Assembly (NCBI RefSeq): GCF_003713065.1
Contig: NZ_CP033433.1
Span: forward strand, 2,329,001 to 2,393,000
Length of the DNA stretch: 64,000 bases
Reading direction: 5' to 3'
Source of the DNA: Cohnella candidum
Lineage (GTDB): Bacteria > Bacillota > Bacilli > Paenibacillales > Paenibacillaceae
In this document: piece after piece, positions 1 to 7,816 of the stretch
Layout: each line of letters starts with the position of its first letter
Position numbering within the stretch: position 1 is the first letter of the stretch
Made by a program: the position numbers and the translations under genes
The notes under the pieces: model-generated
The model's database searches: none
What the model saw: the letters and a program-made list of their open reading frames with translations, nothing else
What the model was told of the DNA's origin: nothing

Positions 1-1618
1 CCGAAGGCGGAATGGGCATCCCCATCCAATCGCTGTCGGCCGGCAGTTTCCTTTTGGGAATATAGACCGACTTCCTCTTGGTTAACGGCAGAACCCCTTC
101 GTTTTTGAGCATCACGATCGATTTCAATTGGGCCCGGTAGCCGGCTTCCATGAAGGCAGGAGATCCGACGATAGCGGCGGATTCTTCGGCGTTCAGGTAT
201 GGATTTTCGAACAATCCCAGCCGGAACATGTTCAGCAGCAGCCGCACGGCAGACTGTTCGAACCGCTTGCGCATGAACGCTTCTCCGTGCTCTTTGACGC
301 CGATATAATAAGCCTCGATAACCGGACCCGCATCGTTGTTTCCGCCGAATTGGTCCACGCCCGCCATAAGCAGCTTGTAATGGCGCTCGGCGACCGTATA
401 GCCTTCCTCCACGCCCCAGCAGCGACCGCCCGGGAAAAGCCGGGTGATGTCTTCTCCTTCGTCGGCGGTGATTCCCCAATCCGTGCAAACGACTCCGTCG
501 TAGCCGTATTTCCCGCGAAGCAAATCGTCGATGAGATAGGCGTTATAAGAATTGCCGACGTTCTCGCCGTTCTTGGAATCTTGGTCGACGGAAATCGTGT
601 AATAGGGCATGACGGCCGAAGCTTTGCTGGTTTTGCCGGACAGGCGGAACCCCCCTTCCGTGAAAGGGATCAAGTGCTCCTCGAAGTTGTTGCCCGGATA
701 CACCGCGTATTTGCCGTATCCGAAATGCGCATCGCGTCCGGCTTCTCCCGAGCCCCCGCCCGGCCAATGCTTCACCATCGCGTTGACGCTGGCGTACCCC
801 CAGCCGTCCGCGATTTCAGCCTCCCCTTCCGACGTCTGGAAGCCGTCGATGTACGCTCGCGCCATATCCGCGGCAAGCCGCGGATCTTCGCCGAACGTCA
901 TGCCGAAACGGAACCAGCGCGGGTCCGTGGAAATATCCACCTGCGGGGACAACGCCGTTGCCAGCCCCAGCGCGCGGTATTCCCGCGAGGCGATCTCGCC
1001 GTATTCACGGGCGATTTCCGGATCGAACGCGGCGGCGAGCCCCATGCTTTCGGGCCACATGGAAATCGTGCCGCCGGCTCCGGCGTTGAATTCCTTGGAC
1101 GTATCCGAGCCGTGGCGGGGATCCGAGCTGTTGTTGGCCGGAATGCCCAAGCCGATGCCCTCGGCGAAGGCTTGCACGTTATTGTTCCAATCCGCCGCAA
1201 CCTCCGGACTCTGAACGCGCGTGATCAGAATGTGCCGAATATGGTCTTTCGTCAGGAAGTCCAGCTGTTGGTCGGACAGATCGCTTGGAGCCGCTCCGCT
1301 TTCCTCGAAATTCCGGCCTCCGGCATACGTAGCCGGGAACCATCCCATGTTGCCGGGGATCGCCTGGTGGCTGCTGTACAGCATGAGGCCGGCGATTTGC
1401 TCGATGGTCATTTTGGAAGCCAAATCCCTTGCCCGTACTCGCGGCGGCAGGCGCCAATCCTCGTACGGATCCAGCTTGCCGTCCTTGTTCAAATCCTTGA
1501 AAGCGAAACCGTCTTGTTGCAGGATGCTCACCCCCGACGTCTCGGAGTAACCCAGCAGAGGCCCGCCCTCGTTGCGTACATACCGCACGGCTGCTTTCTT
1601 GTTTGAATGCTGATCCAT
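1..1618 (-). CDS. GH3 beta-glycosidase (beta-glucosidase-like), 3' end cut by window
   Basis: About 539 codons are visible and the C-terminus runs off the left edge. The N-terminal part has an EF-hand-like segment DLNKDGKLDPYEDW common in Firmicute GH3 enzymes. It is followed by the GH3 barrel, with substrate-pocket KHWPGGGS and the nucleophile motif VVCTDWG (Asp380). No signal peptide is seen, so it is probably intracellular. The ATG at 1618 has GGAGG 9 nt upstream. It lies 44 bp after the end of the GH78 reading frame on the same strand, so the two are probably co-transcribed. Known of the family: retaining release of terminal sugars from beta-linked oligosaccharides. The exact sugar cannot be told. 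Confidence 0.9.
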   Translation of the reverse strand, partial: MDQHSNKKAAVRYVRNEGGPLLGYSETSGVSILQQDGFAFKDLNKDGKLDPYEDWRLPPRVRARDLASKMTIEQIAGLMLYSSHQAIPGNMGWFPATYAGGRNFEESGAAPSDLSDQQLDFLTKDHIRHILITRVQSPEVAADWNNNVQAFAEGIGLGIPANNSSDPRHGSDTSKEFNAGAGGTISMWPESMGLAAAFDPEIAREYGEIASREYRALGLATALSPQVDISTDPRWFRFGMTFGEDPRLAADMARAYIDGFQTSEGEAEIADGWGYASVNAMVKHWPGGGSGEAGRDAHFGYGKYAVYPGNNFEEHLIPFTEGGFRLSGKTSKASAVMPYYTISVDQDSKNGENVGNSYNAYLIDDLLRGKYGYDGVVCTDWGITADEGEDITRLFPGGRCWGVEEGYTVAERHYKLLMAGVDQFGGNNDAGPVIEAYYIGVKEHGEAFMRKRFEQSAVRLLLNMFRLGLFENPYLNAEESAAIVGSPAFMEAGYRAQLKSIVMLKNEGVLPLTKRKSVYIPKRKLPADSDWMGMPIPPS

Positions 1619-1661
1619 TCCTTTCAACCTCCACCCGTTTTTCTTCATCGACTATGCGGAA

Positions 1662-1949
1662 CTACTCACGCAAGGACAAAAGTTCCCTGCTGATCGCGTC
1701 AAACTGGTCTTGCGTAATGCCGCCTCCCATGGGGTTATTCGCCGCAGCCGCCAACGGCAGCTTAGCCATGAATCCCAGGTCGTCGGCAAATCCCGGGGCG
1801 TGACGGTCCAGAATCCGTTTGGCGGACTCCCATTGAGCCATCTCCCCCAAACGCATGCCGGGATCGTAAACGCGATAAGAGAAGAGCGGCCGGTCATACG
1901 TAAAGGCATAACTTCCCGAACCGACCTCGATCCGGACGCCGTCCTTATC
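1662..1949 (-). pseudogene. Detached C-terminal tail of the GH78 rhamnosidase
   Basis: In frame with the preceding rhamnosidase and directly after its TAA there are 95 sense codons ending in TAG (1662-1664). The first part, with IEVGSGSYAFTY, is the strand pattern that normally closes the GH78 C-terminal beta domain. The rest, RILDRHAPGF to QFDAISRELLSL, resembles the helical tail of Paenibacillus-type GH78 proteins (from memory). An intact gene would encode about 965 aa. The tail has no good start of its own; the first ATG is 31 codons in. One substitution, such as CAA, GAA or AAA to TAA, explains the arrangement. A base-call error or real read-through cannot be excluded. Confidence 0.7.
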
Positions 1950-4559
1950 TTAACGGAAAGAGACGATCCCTTCGGCGTCCGACAAGTCGGCTTCGCAACA
2001 GAGAACCTGATCGGCCATCGCTCCGCGAAGTAGGATGAAGGCCGTGGTGTTGGCGGGAATTTCCGCGGTCAGTTCGATTTTGTCGCCGATGAATGTCCAC
2101 TCCGTTTTCGCCGTTCCGTACATCGTCTCATAGGAGACGCGGGCATATTGCAGCCTGCCGCCCGTGTAATCGGGTTCTATCCGGATTTTTTTGTACCCGG
2201 GCCCTCTAGCGTCAGGCGCAAATCCGGCGATTTTACGGTACATCCAATCCCCGACGGCGCCATAGGCGTAATGGTTGAAGGAGTTCATGTCGTCGCTCCA
2301 GAAAGAACCGTCGGGCTTGATGCCGTCCCAGTGCTCCCAGATCGTGGTGGCGCCTTTGGATACCGAATAAAGCCAAGAAGGATAGGTTTGCTGAAGCAGC
2401 AGCTTAACCGCGGTTTCATGGTAGCCGTTGTCGGACAACGCAAAACATAAGAATGGGGTTCCGACGAACCCGGTCGTTAAATGGTAGTCGTTATCGACGA
2501 TCATTTCGTTTAAATCCCGGGCGATCCGCTGACGGTCTTTCGGTTCGACGAGATCAAAGACTAGAGCGATTACGTGGGCGGTTTGCGTTTGGGCGGCGAC
2601 CCGCCCGTTCGGCGTGATGAATTCGTCGCGGTATGCCGCAGCGATCCGTTCCGCCAGCTCTCCGTAATAAACCGCGTCTTCCTCGTGACCTAGCAAACGG
2701 GCGGCATCCCGAACGATGCGGGTCGAGAGAGCGAAATAAGCCGCGGTCACCATATGGTTCGGAGTGGCCCCCATGTAACTGCCTTCCTTCGCATCCAAAG
2801 CCAACCAGTCGCCGAAATGGAAGCCCGTGTTCCAAATATGCTCATGCTCACCTTGGTTGCGGATGAAGTCGACCCAGGCTTTCATGCTGCCGTATTGTTC
2901 GGCCAGGATCCGCTTATCGCCGTAACTGAAGTATAACGCCCAAGGAATGACCGTCGCCGCGTCGCTCCACGCCGCGGAGTTGTACCCTTGCAGAATGTTC
3001 GGGACGACGAACGGAACGCTCCCGTCCGACAGCTGATCGGCCTTCAAATCCCGAAGCCATTTGGTGAAGAAAGGCGCGCCGTTATAATTGAACAAAGCGG
3101 TCGCGGCGAATACCTGGGCATCCCCGGTCCAACCAAGGCGCTCGTCCCTTTGCGGGCAATCCGTCGGAACGTCGAGGAAATTGCCCCGCTGTCCCCAAAC
3201 GATATTGCGCTGCAATTGGTTCACCCTGTCGTCTGAGCATTCGAAAACACCGGTCTTTTGCATGTCGGAGTGAATCACTTCGCCCTCAAAAGCTTCCAGG
3301 GGCAATCCATTAATCTGATCGGGGAAACCCTCTACTTTGACATAACGGAAGCCCTGAAACGTAAAATGCGGAGCGTAGGTTTCCACCCCTTCGCCTTTCG
3401 CGATATAGACGACGGTCTGTTTGGCGGTCCGAATGTTGCCTCTATAGAAATTGCCGTGCTTGTCCAGCACTTCGGCGTGCGTCAGTGTGATCTTCGTGCC
3501 TTCTGGTGCTTGAATGGACAATCGGATCCGTCCGACCATGTTTTGCCCCATGTCGAGAACGGTATCTCCCTCCGGAGTCCGAATCACGGACACCGGCTTC
3601 ATGATTTCCGTAACGCGGGTCGGCACGTTTTCCTGCGCGACCAGCCGGGAATAAGAAAGATCCAGCAGTTCCGTCGAACTCCAAGAAGACTCTTCGAACG
3701 CCGCTTCGCTCCATCCTTTCCTTTCGAGGCGAGCGTCATAGGTTTCCCCGTCATAGAGTTCGGAGAACAAAACCGGTCCCGTTGCCGCTTTCCAAGATTC
3801 GTCGCTCGCGATCACCGTTTCGGAGCCATCCCTATGCCGGATGTGCATTTGTACAAGAACGGCCCTTCTGTCGCCGTAGTGGTTGGATTTGTTCTCCCAA
3901 CCGAGACGCCCCTTATACCAGCCGTTTGCGACCATTGCTCCCAACGCATTCCCGCCCTCACGCAGAAGAGCCGTCACGTCGTATATCTGGTATTGAATCC
4001 TTTTGTTATAGCTGGTCCAGCCCGGGGCGAGTTCTTCGTCTCCGACCTTAGCGCCGTTCAAATAAAGTTCGTACACGCCCGCTGCCGTCGCGTAAATCCG
4101 TGCCGAAACGATATCCCCTCTGCTCAGATCGAACGATTTCCTCAGCAGGAACGCCGGCTCAGCTGTCGGATCGATCGCTTGCGATTCAGGGGAAATCCAG
4201 TGGGCTTGCCATTCTTCAGCGGACAAGAGCGCGGTTTCCCACCAGTCTATCTCGCTCCATTCCGATTCCCGGCCGAATTGATCCCAAACTTTAACCCGGT
4301 AAAAATATCGGGTGCGGGAAGACGGCTCCGGTCCTGCATACGGAATCAGTACCGATTCTTCCGATGCTACTCGCCCGCTGTCCCAAATAGACGATTCGAA
4401 ATCCGCATCTCCCTCGGCCACCTGAATCCGGTAAGCCGTCTGTAGGGTGCCTTTACGATCGGACTTCAGTTTCCAACTGATCCTCGGACGTTTCACGTCC
4501 GTTCCGAGAAGCTGGGATCTGTATTCCGCCGTTAGGCCGTATGCGATTAATGAAGACAT
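1950..4559 (-). CDS. GH78 alpha-L-rhamnosidase, prematurely stopped
   Basis: 869 aa. Removes terminal alpha-L-rhamnose from plant polysaccharides or glycosides by an inverting mechanism. The order is an N-terminal Ig-like domain, jelly-roll domains, the (alpha/alpha)6 barrel and a C-terminal beta domain. The acid motif DCPQRDERLGW carries Glu473 and the base motif TTIWEHWDG carries Glu742, so the catalytic core is intact. No signal peptide; probably cytoplasmic. ATG at 4559 has GGAGG 8 nt upstream. The TAA at 1950-1952 is followed in the same frame by 95 more codons that read like the usual GH78 C-terminus (separate entry), so this CDS looks truncated by a nonsense codon. Confidence 0.9.
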   Translation of the reverse strand: MSSLIAYGLTAEYRSQLLGTDVKRPRISWKLKSDRKGTLQTAYRIQVAEGDADFESSIWDSGRVASEESVLIPYAGPEPSSRTRYFYRVKVWDQFGRESEWSEIDWWETALLSAEEWQAHWISPESQAIDPTAEPAFLLRKSFDLSRGDIVSARIYATAAGVYELYLNGAKVGDEELAPGWTSYNKRIQYQIYDVTALLREGGNALGAMVANGWYKGRLGWENKSNHYGDRRAVLVQMHIRHRDGSETVIASDESWKAATGPVLFSELYDGETYDARLERKGWSEAAFEESSWSSTELLDLSYSRLVAQENVPTRVTEIMKPVSVIRTPEGDTVLDMGQNMVGRIRLSIQAPEGTKITLTHAEVLDKHGNFYRGNIRTAKQTVVYIAKGEGVETYAPHFTFQGFRYVKVEGFPDQINGLPLEAFEGEVIHSDMQKTGVFECSDDRVNQLQRNIVWGQRGNFLDVPTDCPQRDERLGWTGDAQVFAATALFNYNGAPFFTKWLRDLKADQLSDGSVPFVVPNILQGYNSAAWSDAATVIPWALYFSYGDKRILAEQYGSMKAWVDFIRNQGEHEHIWNTGFHFGDWLALDAKEGSYMGATPNHMVTAAYFALSTRIVRDAARLLGHEEDAVYYGELAERIAAAYRDEFITPNGRVAAQTQTAHVIALVFDLVEPKDRQRIARDLNEMIVDNDYHLTTGFVGTPFLCFALSDNGYHETAVKLLLQQTYPSWLYSVSKGATTIWEHWDGIKPDGSFWSDDMNSFNHYAYGAVGDWMYRKIAGFAPDARGPGYKKIRIEPDYTGGRLQYARVSYETMYGTAKTEWTFIGDKIELTAEIPANTTAFILLRGAMADQVLCCEADLSDAEGIVSFR

Positions 4560-4647
4560 GCTTCTCGCCTCCGTATGTTGGATTGCACCTCTTCTACCAT
4601 TGTACCGATCGTCCTGTAACAGCCGCTTTCAATATGCCGACCTAATG

Positions 4648-4666
4648 TTTGGTTTTGACGACCAAA
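4648..4666. promoter_or_regulatory. Inverted repeat upstream of the GH78 gene
   Basis: TTTGGT and ACCAAA are separated by 7 nt, about 90 bp before the rhamnosidase start. It could be an operator for a sugar regulator, but no regulator is adjacent and the arms are short. Confidence 0.2.
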
Positions 4667-4678
4667 TGAGCGCGCAAT

Positions 4679-4707
4679 AAAAAAGCCCGAACCCGGCAGG
4701 GTTCAGG
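4679..4707 (-). terminator. Rho-independent terminator of the GerPF-like gene
   Basis: On the minus strand a 9-bp stem CCTGAACCC/GGGTTCGGG with loop TGCC is followed by six T. It overlaps the stop codon of the 62-aa gene. Confidence 0.85.
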
Positions 4708-4891
4708 CGCTGGTGGTGGATTGCTTGGGCATCATCGAGTTGGCGTTATTATTCGAAGTACCTCCGGTCATTTCCTGACCTGCTCCCTCGTTGGTTTTCG
4801 ACGTGCTGGAGGTGGAAATGTTGTTCACATTGCCGAAAACCACCGTACCTTCATTCCTTACGATAACGACTCGTCCAATTTTGCTCGACAT
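4703..4891 (-). CDS. GerPA/GerPF-like spore germination protein
   Basis: 62 aa. The segment TVVFGNVNNISTSSTSKT followed by a G-rich stretch matches the GerPA/GerPF pattern (VVNFGD..ISP.S.SK..), small proteins that act in spore-coat permeability to germinants. The Asn/Ser/Thr-rich tail is typical of coat proteins. A weak AAGGA lies 12 nt before the ATG and a strong terminator overlaps the stop, so it is a monocistronic gene. It stands alone rather than in a gerPABCDEF operon. Sporulation control is likely, but no sigma-E or sigma-K promoter was identified. Confidence 0.65.
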   Translation of the reverse strand: MSSKIGRVVIVRNEGTVVFGNVNNISTSSTSKTNEGAGQEMTGGTSNNNANSMMPKQSTTSA

Positions 4892-4981
4892 GCAACATCC
4901 GCTTCCTTATCCACTAGAGTCATTGGTACATGCCTCCATTATATGTGGATAGATGCGCGTCGGTATTGGCTTTTCCAACAG

Positions 4982-6463
4982 TCATCGGAGCCCTATTGTC
5001 TTTGTCGCGATATGCTTGCAAAACTCGCTGTCATGCTCCACGAAAAGGATGGTCGGAGCGTGCTCAAGAAGCAGTTCTTCGATCTGCATCCGGGAAATGA
5101 TGTCGACGAAATTAAGCGGTTCGTCCCAAACGTGCAAATGAACCCGCTCGCAGAGGCTTTTCGCGATGAGCACTTTCTTCTTCTGGCCGCCGCTGAAAGA
5201 AGCGATGTCCTTCTCGAATTGCAATCGCGAAAAATCGAGCTTCCGTAAAATCGATTTGAACAAGCTCTCATCAATCCCGCTCATTCTCGCGAAATCGGAC
5301 AAATCTCCCTGCAAATGCGAGGTGTCTTGTGAGACGTACGAAATTTTCAGCTGGCTACCGATTCGTAGCACGCCGGAGTAAGGAATATCCTCCCCGCAAA
5401 TCAGTTTGAGCAAGCTGGATTTTCCCGAACCGTTCGGGCCGGTCAGCGCTATGCGGTCCCCTTGTTCGATCGTAAAGCTGACGTCGCGGCAAGCGGTCTT
5501 CCCGCCGTAATGAATCGAAACGCGGTCAAGCTCGACGAGTTGGTGCTTGTGATACGCCAGTTGCGAAATTTTCAGGCTCTCCGAGCTTTCGACGTTTTTA
5601 AGAAGCTGGGATTTTTCTTCGATCGCGGATTGCTGCCTATGCTCAAGCGACTTGGACCTCTTCATCATCTTGGCGGCTTTGTGGCCAATGTAACCTTTAT
5701 CCACCTTAGAGCCGGAGTTGCGGGTGCCATTCTTGGTTTTTTCCACTTCGTGCGACCAGTTACTCGTCCGGTTGGCCGCTTCGGAGAGACGCTTGATGTC
5801 CTTCTTCAGCTTATCGTTCTCGGCGAGTTCGAAATGGTCCTGCCGTTGTTTGTTCTCCCACCAATCGGAAAAATTCCCCTTTTGGACTTCGATATTGGTT
5901 TTGTTGATCGCAAGAACGTGGTCCACGCAGTTGTCGAGGAACGCCCGGTCGTGCGACACCAAAATAAACCCGCTCTTCCCGTTCAGATAATCGCTGACCA
6001 GCTTTCGCGCATGCAGGTCCAGATGATTAGTCGGCTCGTCGATGAGCAGAAAGCTGTTTTCCTTCAAAAACAAGGCGGCCAGCAGTACCTTCGTTTGTTC
6101 CCCATTGGACAGGGTTTCGAACGGCCGGTACAGCACGTCGTCCGACACTTTCAAAAGCGAAAGCTCACGCAATAACTGCCATTGCTCATAGTCCGGACAA
6201 ATTTCCTCGACGATATCAATCGTATTGTACTCTTTGTGTTCAACGTGGAAGGGGAAATAATCGAAACTGACGTTTGCCGATATCGTTCCGCTGTATTCGT
6301 ATTTGCCGAGCAAGAGATGGAGAAACGTGGTTTTGCCTCGGCCGTTTCTTCCCGTAAAGCCTAATTTCCAGTTCGTATCCATTTGAAAACTGACGTTCTC
6401 GAAAATGTTGTCGTAGCTGCCGTCATAGGCAAACGACAGGTTCGATACCTTGATCATGGACAT
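4982..6463 (-). CDS. ABC-F ribosome protection protein, Lsa family
   Basis: 493 aa. Two ABC domains without membrane segments: Walker A GRNGRGKTT, signature LSNGEQTKV and Walker B LLIDEPTNHLD; then GPNGSGKSS, FSGGQKKKV and VWDEPLNFVD. A charged linker joins them. The N-terminus (MIKVSNLSFAY, MDTNWKLGF.GRNGRGKTT) and the altered second Walker B fit the Lsa branch. That branch binds the ribosomal E site and displaces lincosamides, streptogramin A and pleuromutilins. The ATG at 6463 has TAAGGAGG 8 nt upstream; the frame stays open further upstream but runs through the terminator. An attenuation leader precedes it. Base composition looks more A+T-rich than the neighbours, which fits transfer but is not proof. 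Confidence 0.88.
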   Translation of the reverse strand: MSMIKVSNLSFAYDGSYDNIFENVSFQMDTNWKLGFTGRNGRGKTTFLHLLLGKYEYSGTISANVSFDYFPFHVEHKEYNTIDIVEEICPDYEQWQLLRELSLLKVSDDVLYRPFETLSNGEQTKVLLAALFLKENSFLLIDEPTNHLDLHARKLVSDYLNGKSGFILVSHDRAFLDNCVDHVLAINKTNIEVQKGNFSDWWENKQRQDHFELAENDKLKKDIKRLSEAANRTSNWSHEVEKTKNGTRNSGSKVDKGYIGHKAAKMMKRSKSLEHRQQSAIEEKSQLLKNVESSESLKISQLAYHKHQLVELDRVSIHYGGKTACRDVSFTIEQGDRIALTGPNGSGKSSLLKLICGEDIPYSGVLRIGSQLKISYVSQDTSHLQGDLSDFARMSGIDESLFKSILRKLDFSRLQFEKDIASFSGGQKKKVLIAKSLCERVHLHVWDEPLNFVDIISRMQIEELLLEHAPTILFVEHDSEFCKHIATKTIGLR

Positions 6464-6484
6464 GCCGGTAACCTCCTTAGCCGT

Positions 6485-6524
6485 AATAAAAAGAGCTGCA
6501 GGAAAGTTACCTTTCCTACAGCTC
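6485..6524 (-). terminator. Attenuator terminator in the ABC-F leader
   Basis: On the minus strand a 14-bp stem from GAGCTGTAGGAAAG to CTTTCCTGCAGCTC (one G.U pair), loop GTAA, is followed by TTTTTATTA. It lies between promoter and gene, 22 bp before the start codon, so it should stop transcription unless opened. Confidence 0.85.
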
Positions 6525-6592
6525 AAAAAAATACGGCCATTTCAGCCCGGACGAGGGCATGAAAAAGATATATCTTCGAGAGTGAAAAGAAT

Positions 6593-6604
6593 AAGGTAAC
6601 TTTC
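6593..6604 (-). promoter_or_regulatory. Antiterminator arm
   Basis: GAAAGTTACCTT on the minus strand is a perfect 12-nt complement of AAGGTAACTTTC inside the attenuator (6502-6513). Pairing would invade the terminator loop and right arm. Its 5' part overlaps the 3' arm of an upstream stem (6601-6609 pairing with 6651-6659), giving mutually exclusive folds. Confidence 0.75.
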
Positions 6605-6659
6605 TTGCCGATCAAGAATAAAACAATCCCTGCTTTATTCTTTAGACGCGGGCAAGAAA
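6601..6659 (-). promoter_or_regulatory. Anti-antiterminator double stem
   Basis: Nested perfect inverted repeats on the minus strand: outer TTTCTTGCC (6651-6659) with GGCAAGAAA (6601-6609), inner AAGAATAAA (6634-6642) with TTTATTCTT (6614-6622). The outer 5' arm is inside the uORF, so a stalled ribosome would keep it open and free the antiterminator. Confidence 0.7.
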
Positions 6660-6665
6660 TATCAC
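6642..6665 (-). CDS. Leader peptide uORF of the ABC-F gene
   Basis: GTG start with AGAGG 5 nt upstream, seven codons (M-I-F-L-A-R-V if GTG is read as Met) and TAA. It overlaps the 5' arm of the leader stem. Such short ORFs before erm and ABC-F genes sense drug-stalled ribosomes. Two other possible starts overlap it: ATG at 6679 (M-K-R-I-M) and an ATG directly followed by TGA at 6667. Which one is translated is not known. Confidence 0.5.
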   Translation of the reverse strand: MIFLARV

Positions 6666-6702
6666 ATTATCCTCTTCATCTCCGTTCGTTAAAATTAGGG
6701 AC

Positions 6703-6732
6703 AGTTTAACATAGCCTTTTCCCTTTTTGCAA
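6703..6732 (-). promoter_or_regulatory. Putative promoter of the ABC-F gene
   Basis: TTGCAA (-35), 18 nt, then TAAACT (-10) preceded by an extended TGT. This puts the transcript start near 6696, about 30 nt before the uORF. Both boxes are imperfect. Confidence 0.45.
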
Positions 6733-6745
6733 CGTCGGATCCTGC

Positions 6746-7792
6746 TTACTTCTCTTCGGACACGAACCGGCTCCAAACCTTTCTAAACTCCTCAGGCTTC
6801 TCGACATGCAGGGAATGCCCCGCATCCTCGATGACGACTTCTTCATAGCTGCCGCCGCCCGCCTGATATCGGTCCAAAACGAGTCTCATTTGCGAAACCA
6901 TCGGCTGCGGCGGATACACGTCCGCACCCGGCCAACCCGGTACATAGCCTAACTGGCCCAAGTACCCGAAATCCAGGAAGGACGTATCGGAAACGATGGC
7001 GTCATGGGATCCCCGGATCCAAAGAACAGGCGGTTTCTCCTCGATGGAAGAGAATGAAGAGAGATTGACGTATTTGGGAGAGATCGCATTGTTGATGCCG
7101 TCCGATCCGGGCGCAACGCCCGGCCAATTCGCCGAGGCTTCGAACGCTCCCGGATACAGTCCGGGTCCGACGCGGGTCGTCAGCATCGACGTGACGTATT
7201 CTTCTTCTTTCTCTGCCCGGAACGGCGGTTTCACATAAAACTGGTTCAGGACGTTGCGCGGACTGTTCGGATCTTCATCCGTCCGATCTCCGTTCCTGAG
7301 CCGTTCCGCGAAAACCGGATTCGCCGTTCCCCCTCCGGAGCCTGCGAAGTCGGCATGACAAGGGGTTCCTTCCACATCCTTCGTTCCGCCGAATCCGAAC
7401 GGCGACATCGGATTCAGCAACGTGAGCGAAGCCGCCGTTCCCGGCCGATCGATGAGTAGCTGCATCAAAACGCTTGCTCCCATGGACCAACCGACCAGAT
7501 GGATCGCTCTGTCGATCCGCAAAGTCTGAAGGAAAGAGGCCAAATCCTCCGACCAATCACGCAGTCCGCGAGTCGCATCGATCGGTTCGGCCTGCGTCTC
7601 CCCATAACCGCGCAAGTCGGGAGCCAGTACCCAGTAGCGATCGGACAGGAATTCCATCGTGTCTGGCCAGAACAGACTGGAAGAGACGTTGCCGTGCAGG
7701 AGCAGGACCGGTTCAAACTCCGGGTTTCCGGCCTCCAGATAAGAAATCCGCAGCCTGTCCGTTTGTACCTCTTTACGAGAAATGGTGTTCAT
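6746..7792 (-). CDS. Alpha/beta-hydrolase family esterase
   Basis: 348 aa. Alpha/beta-hydrolase fold with oxyanion motif LLHGN (residues 31-35), nucleophile elbow GWSMGA (Ser103), an acid segment IRGSHDAIVSD and catalytic His in EDAGHSLHVEKP. No signal peptide. It has GGAGG 9 nt before the ATG and starts 24 bp after the serine hydrolase, making it the last gene of the ketone-body operon. The substrate is not evident. The operon suggests an ester or oligomer of 3-hydroxybutyrate (inference), but haloalkane or other carboxylester hydrolysis is equally allowed by the motifs. No terminator is visible before the ABC-F promoter. Confidence 0.85.
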   Translation of the reverse strand: MNTISRKEVQTDRLRISYLEAGNPEFEPVLLLHGNVSSSLFWPDTMEFLSDRYWVLAPDLRGYGETQAEPIDATRGLRDWSEDLASFLQTLRIDRAIHLVGWSMGASVLMQLLIDRPGTAASLTLLNPMSPFGFGGTKDVEGTPCHADFAGSGGGTANPVFAERLRNGDRTDEDPNSPRNVLNQFYVKPPFRAEKEEEYVTSMLTTRVGPGLYPGAFEASANWPGVAPGSDGINNAISPKYVNLSSFSSIEEKPPVLWIRGSHDAIVSDTSFLDFGYLGQLGYVPGWPGADVYPPQPMVSQMRLVLDRYQAGGGSYEEVVIEDAGHSLHVEKPEEFRKVWSRFVSEEK

Positions 7793-7816
7793 TCACTCGC
7801 ACCTCCACTGGTTTTA

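Noticed and set aside
128-1606. Long open frame (492 aa) on the plus strand
   Set aside because: It is the antisense shadow of the GH3 gene; the minus-strand frame has clear GH3 motifs and a good ribosome site.
5462-6175. 237-aa plus-strand ORF opposite the ABC-F gene
   Set aside because: Antisense shadow with no recognisable domain and no ribosome site; the minus strand encodes both ABC domains.
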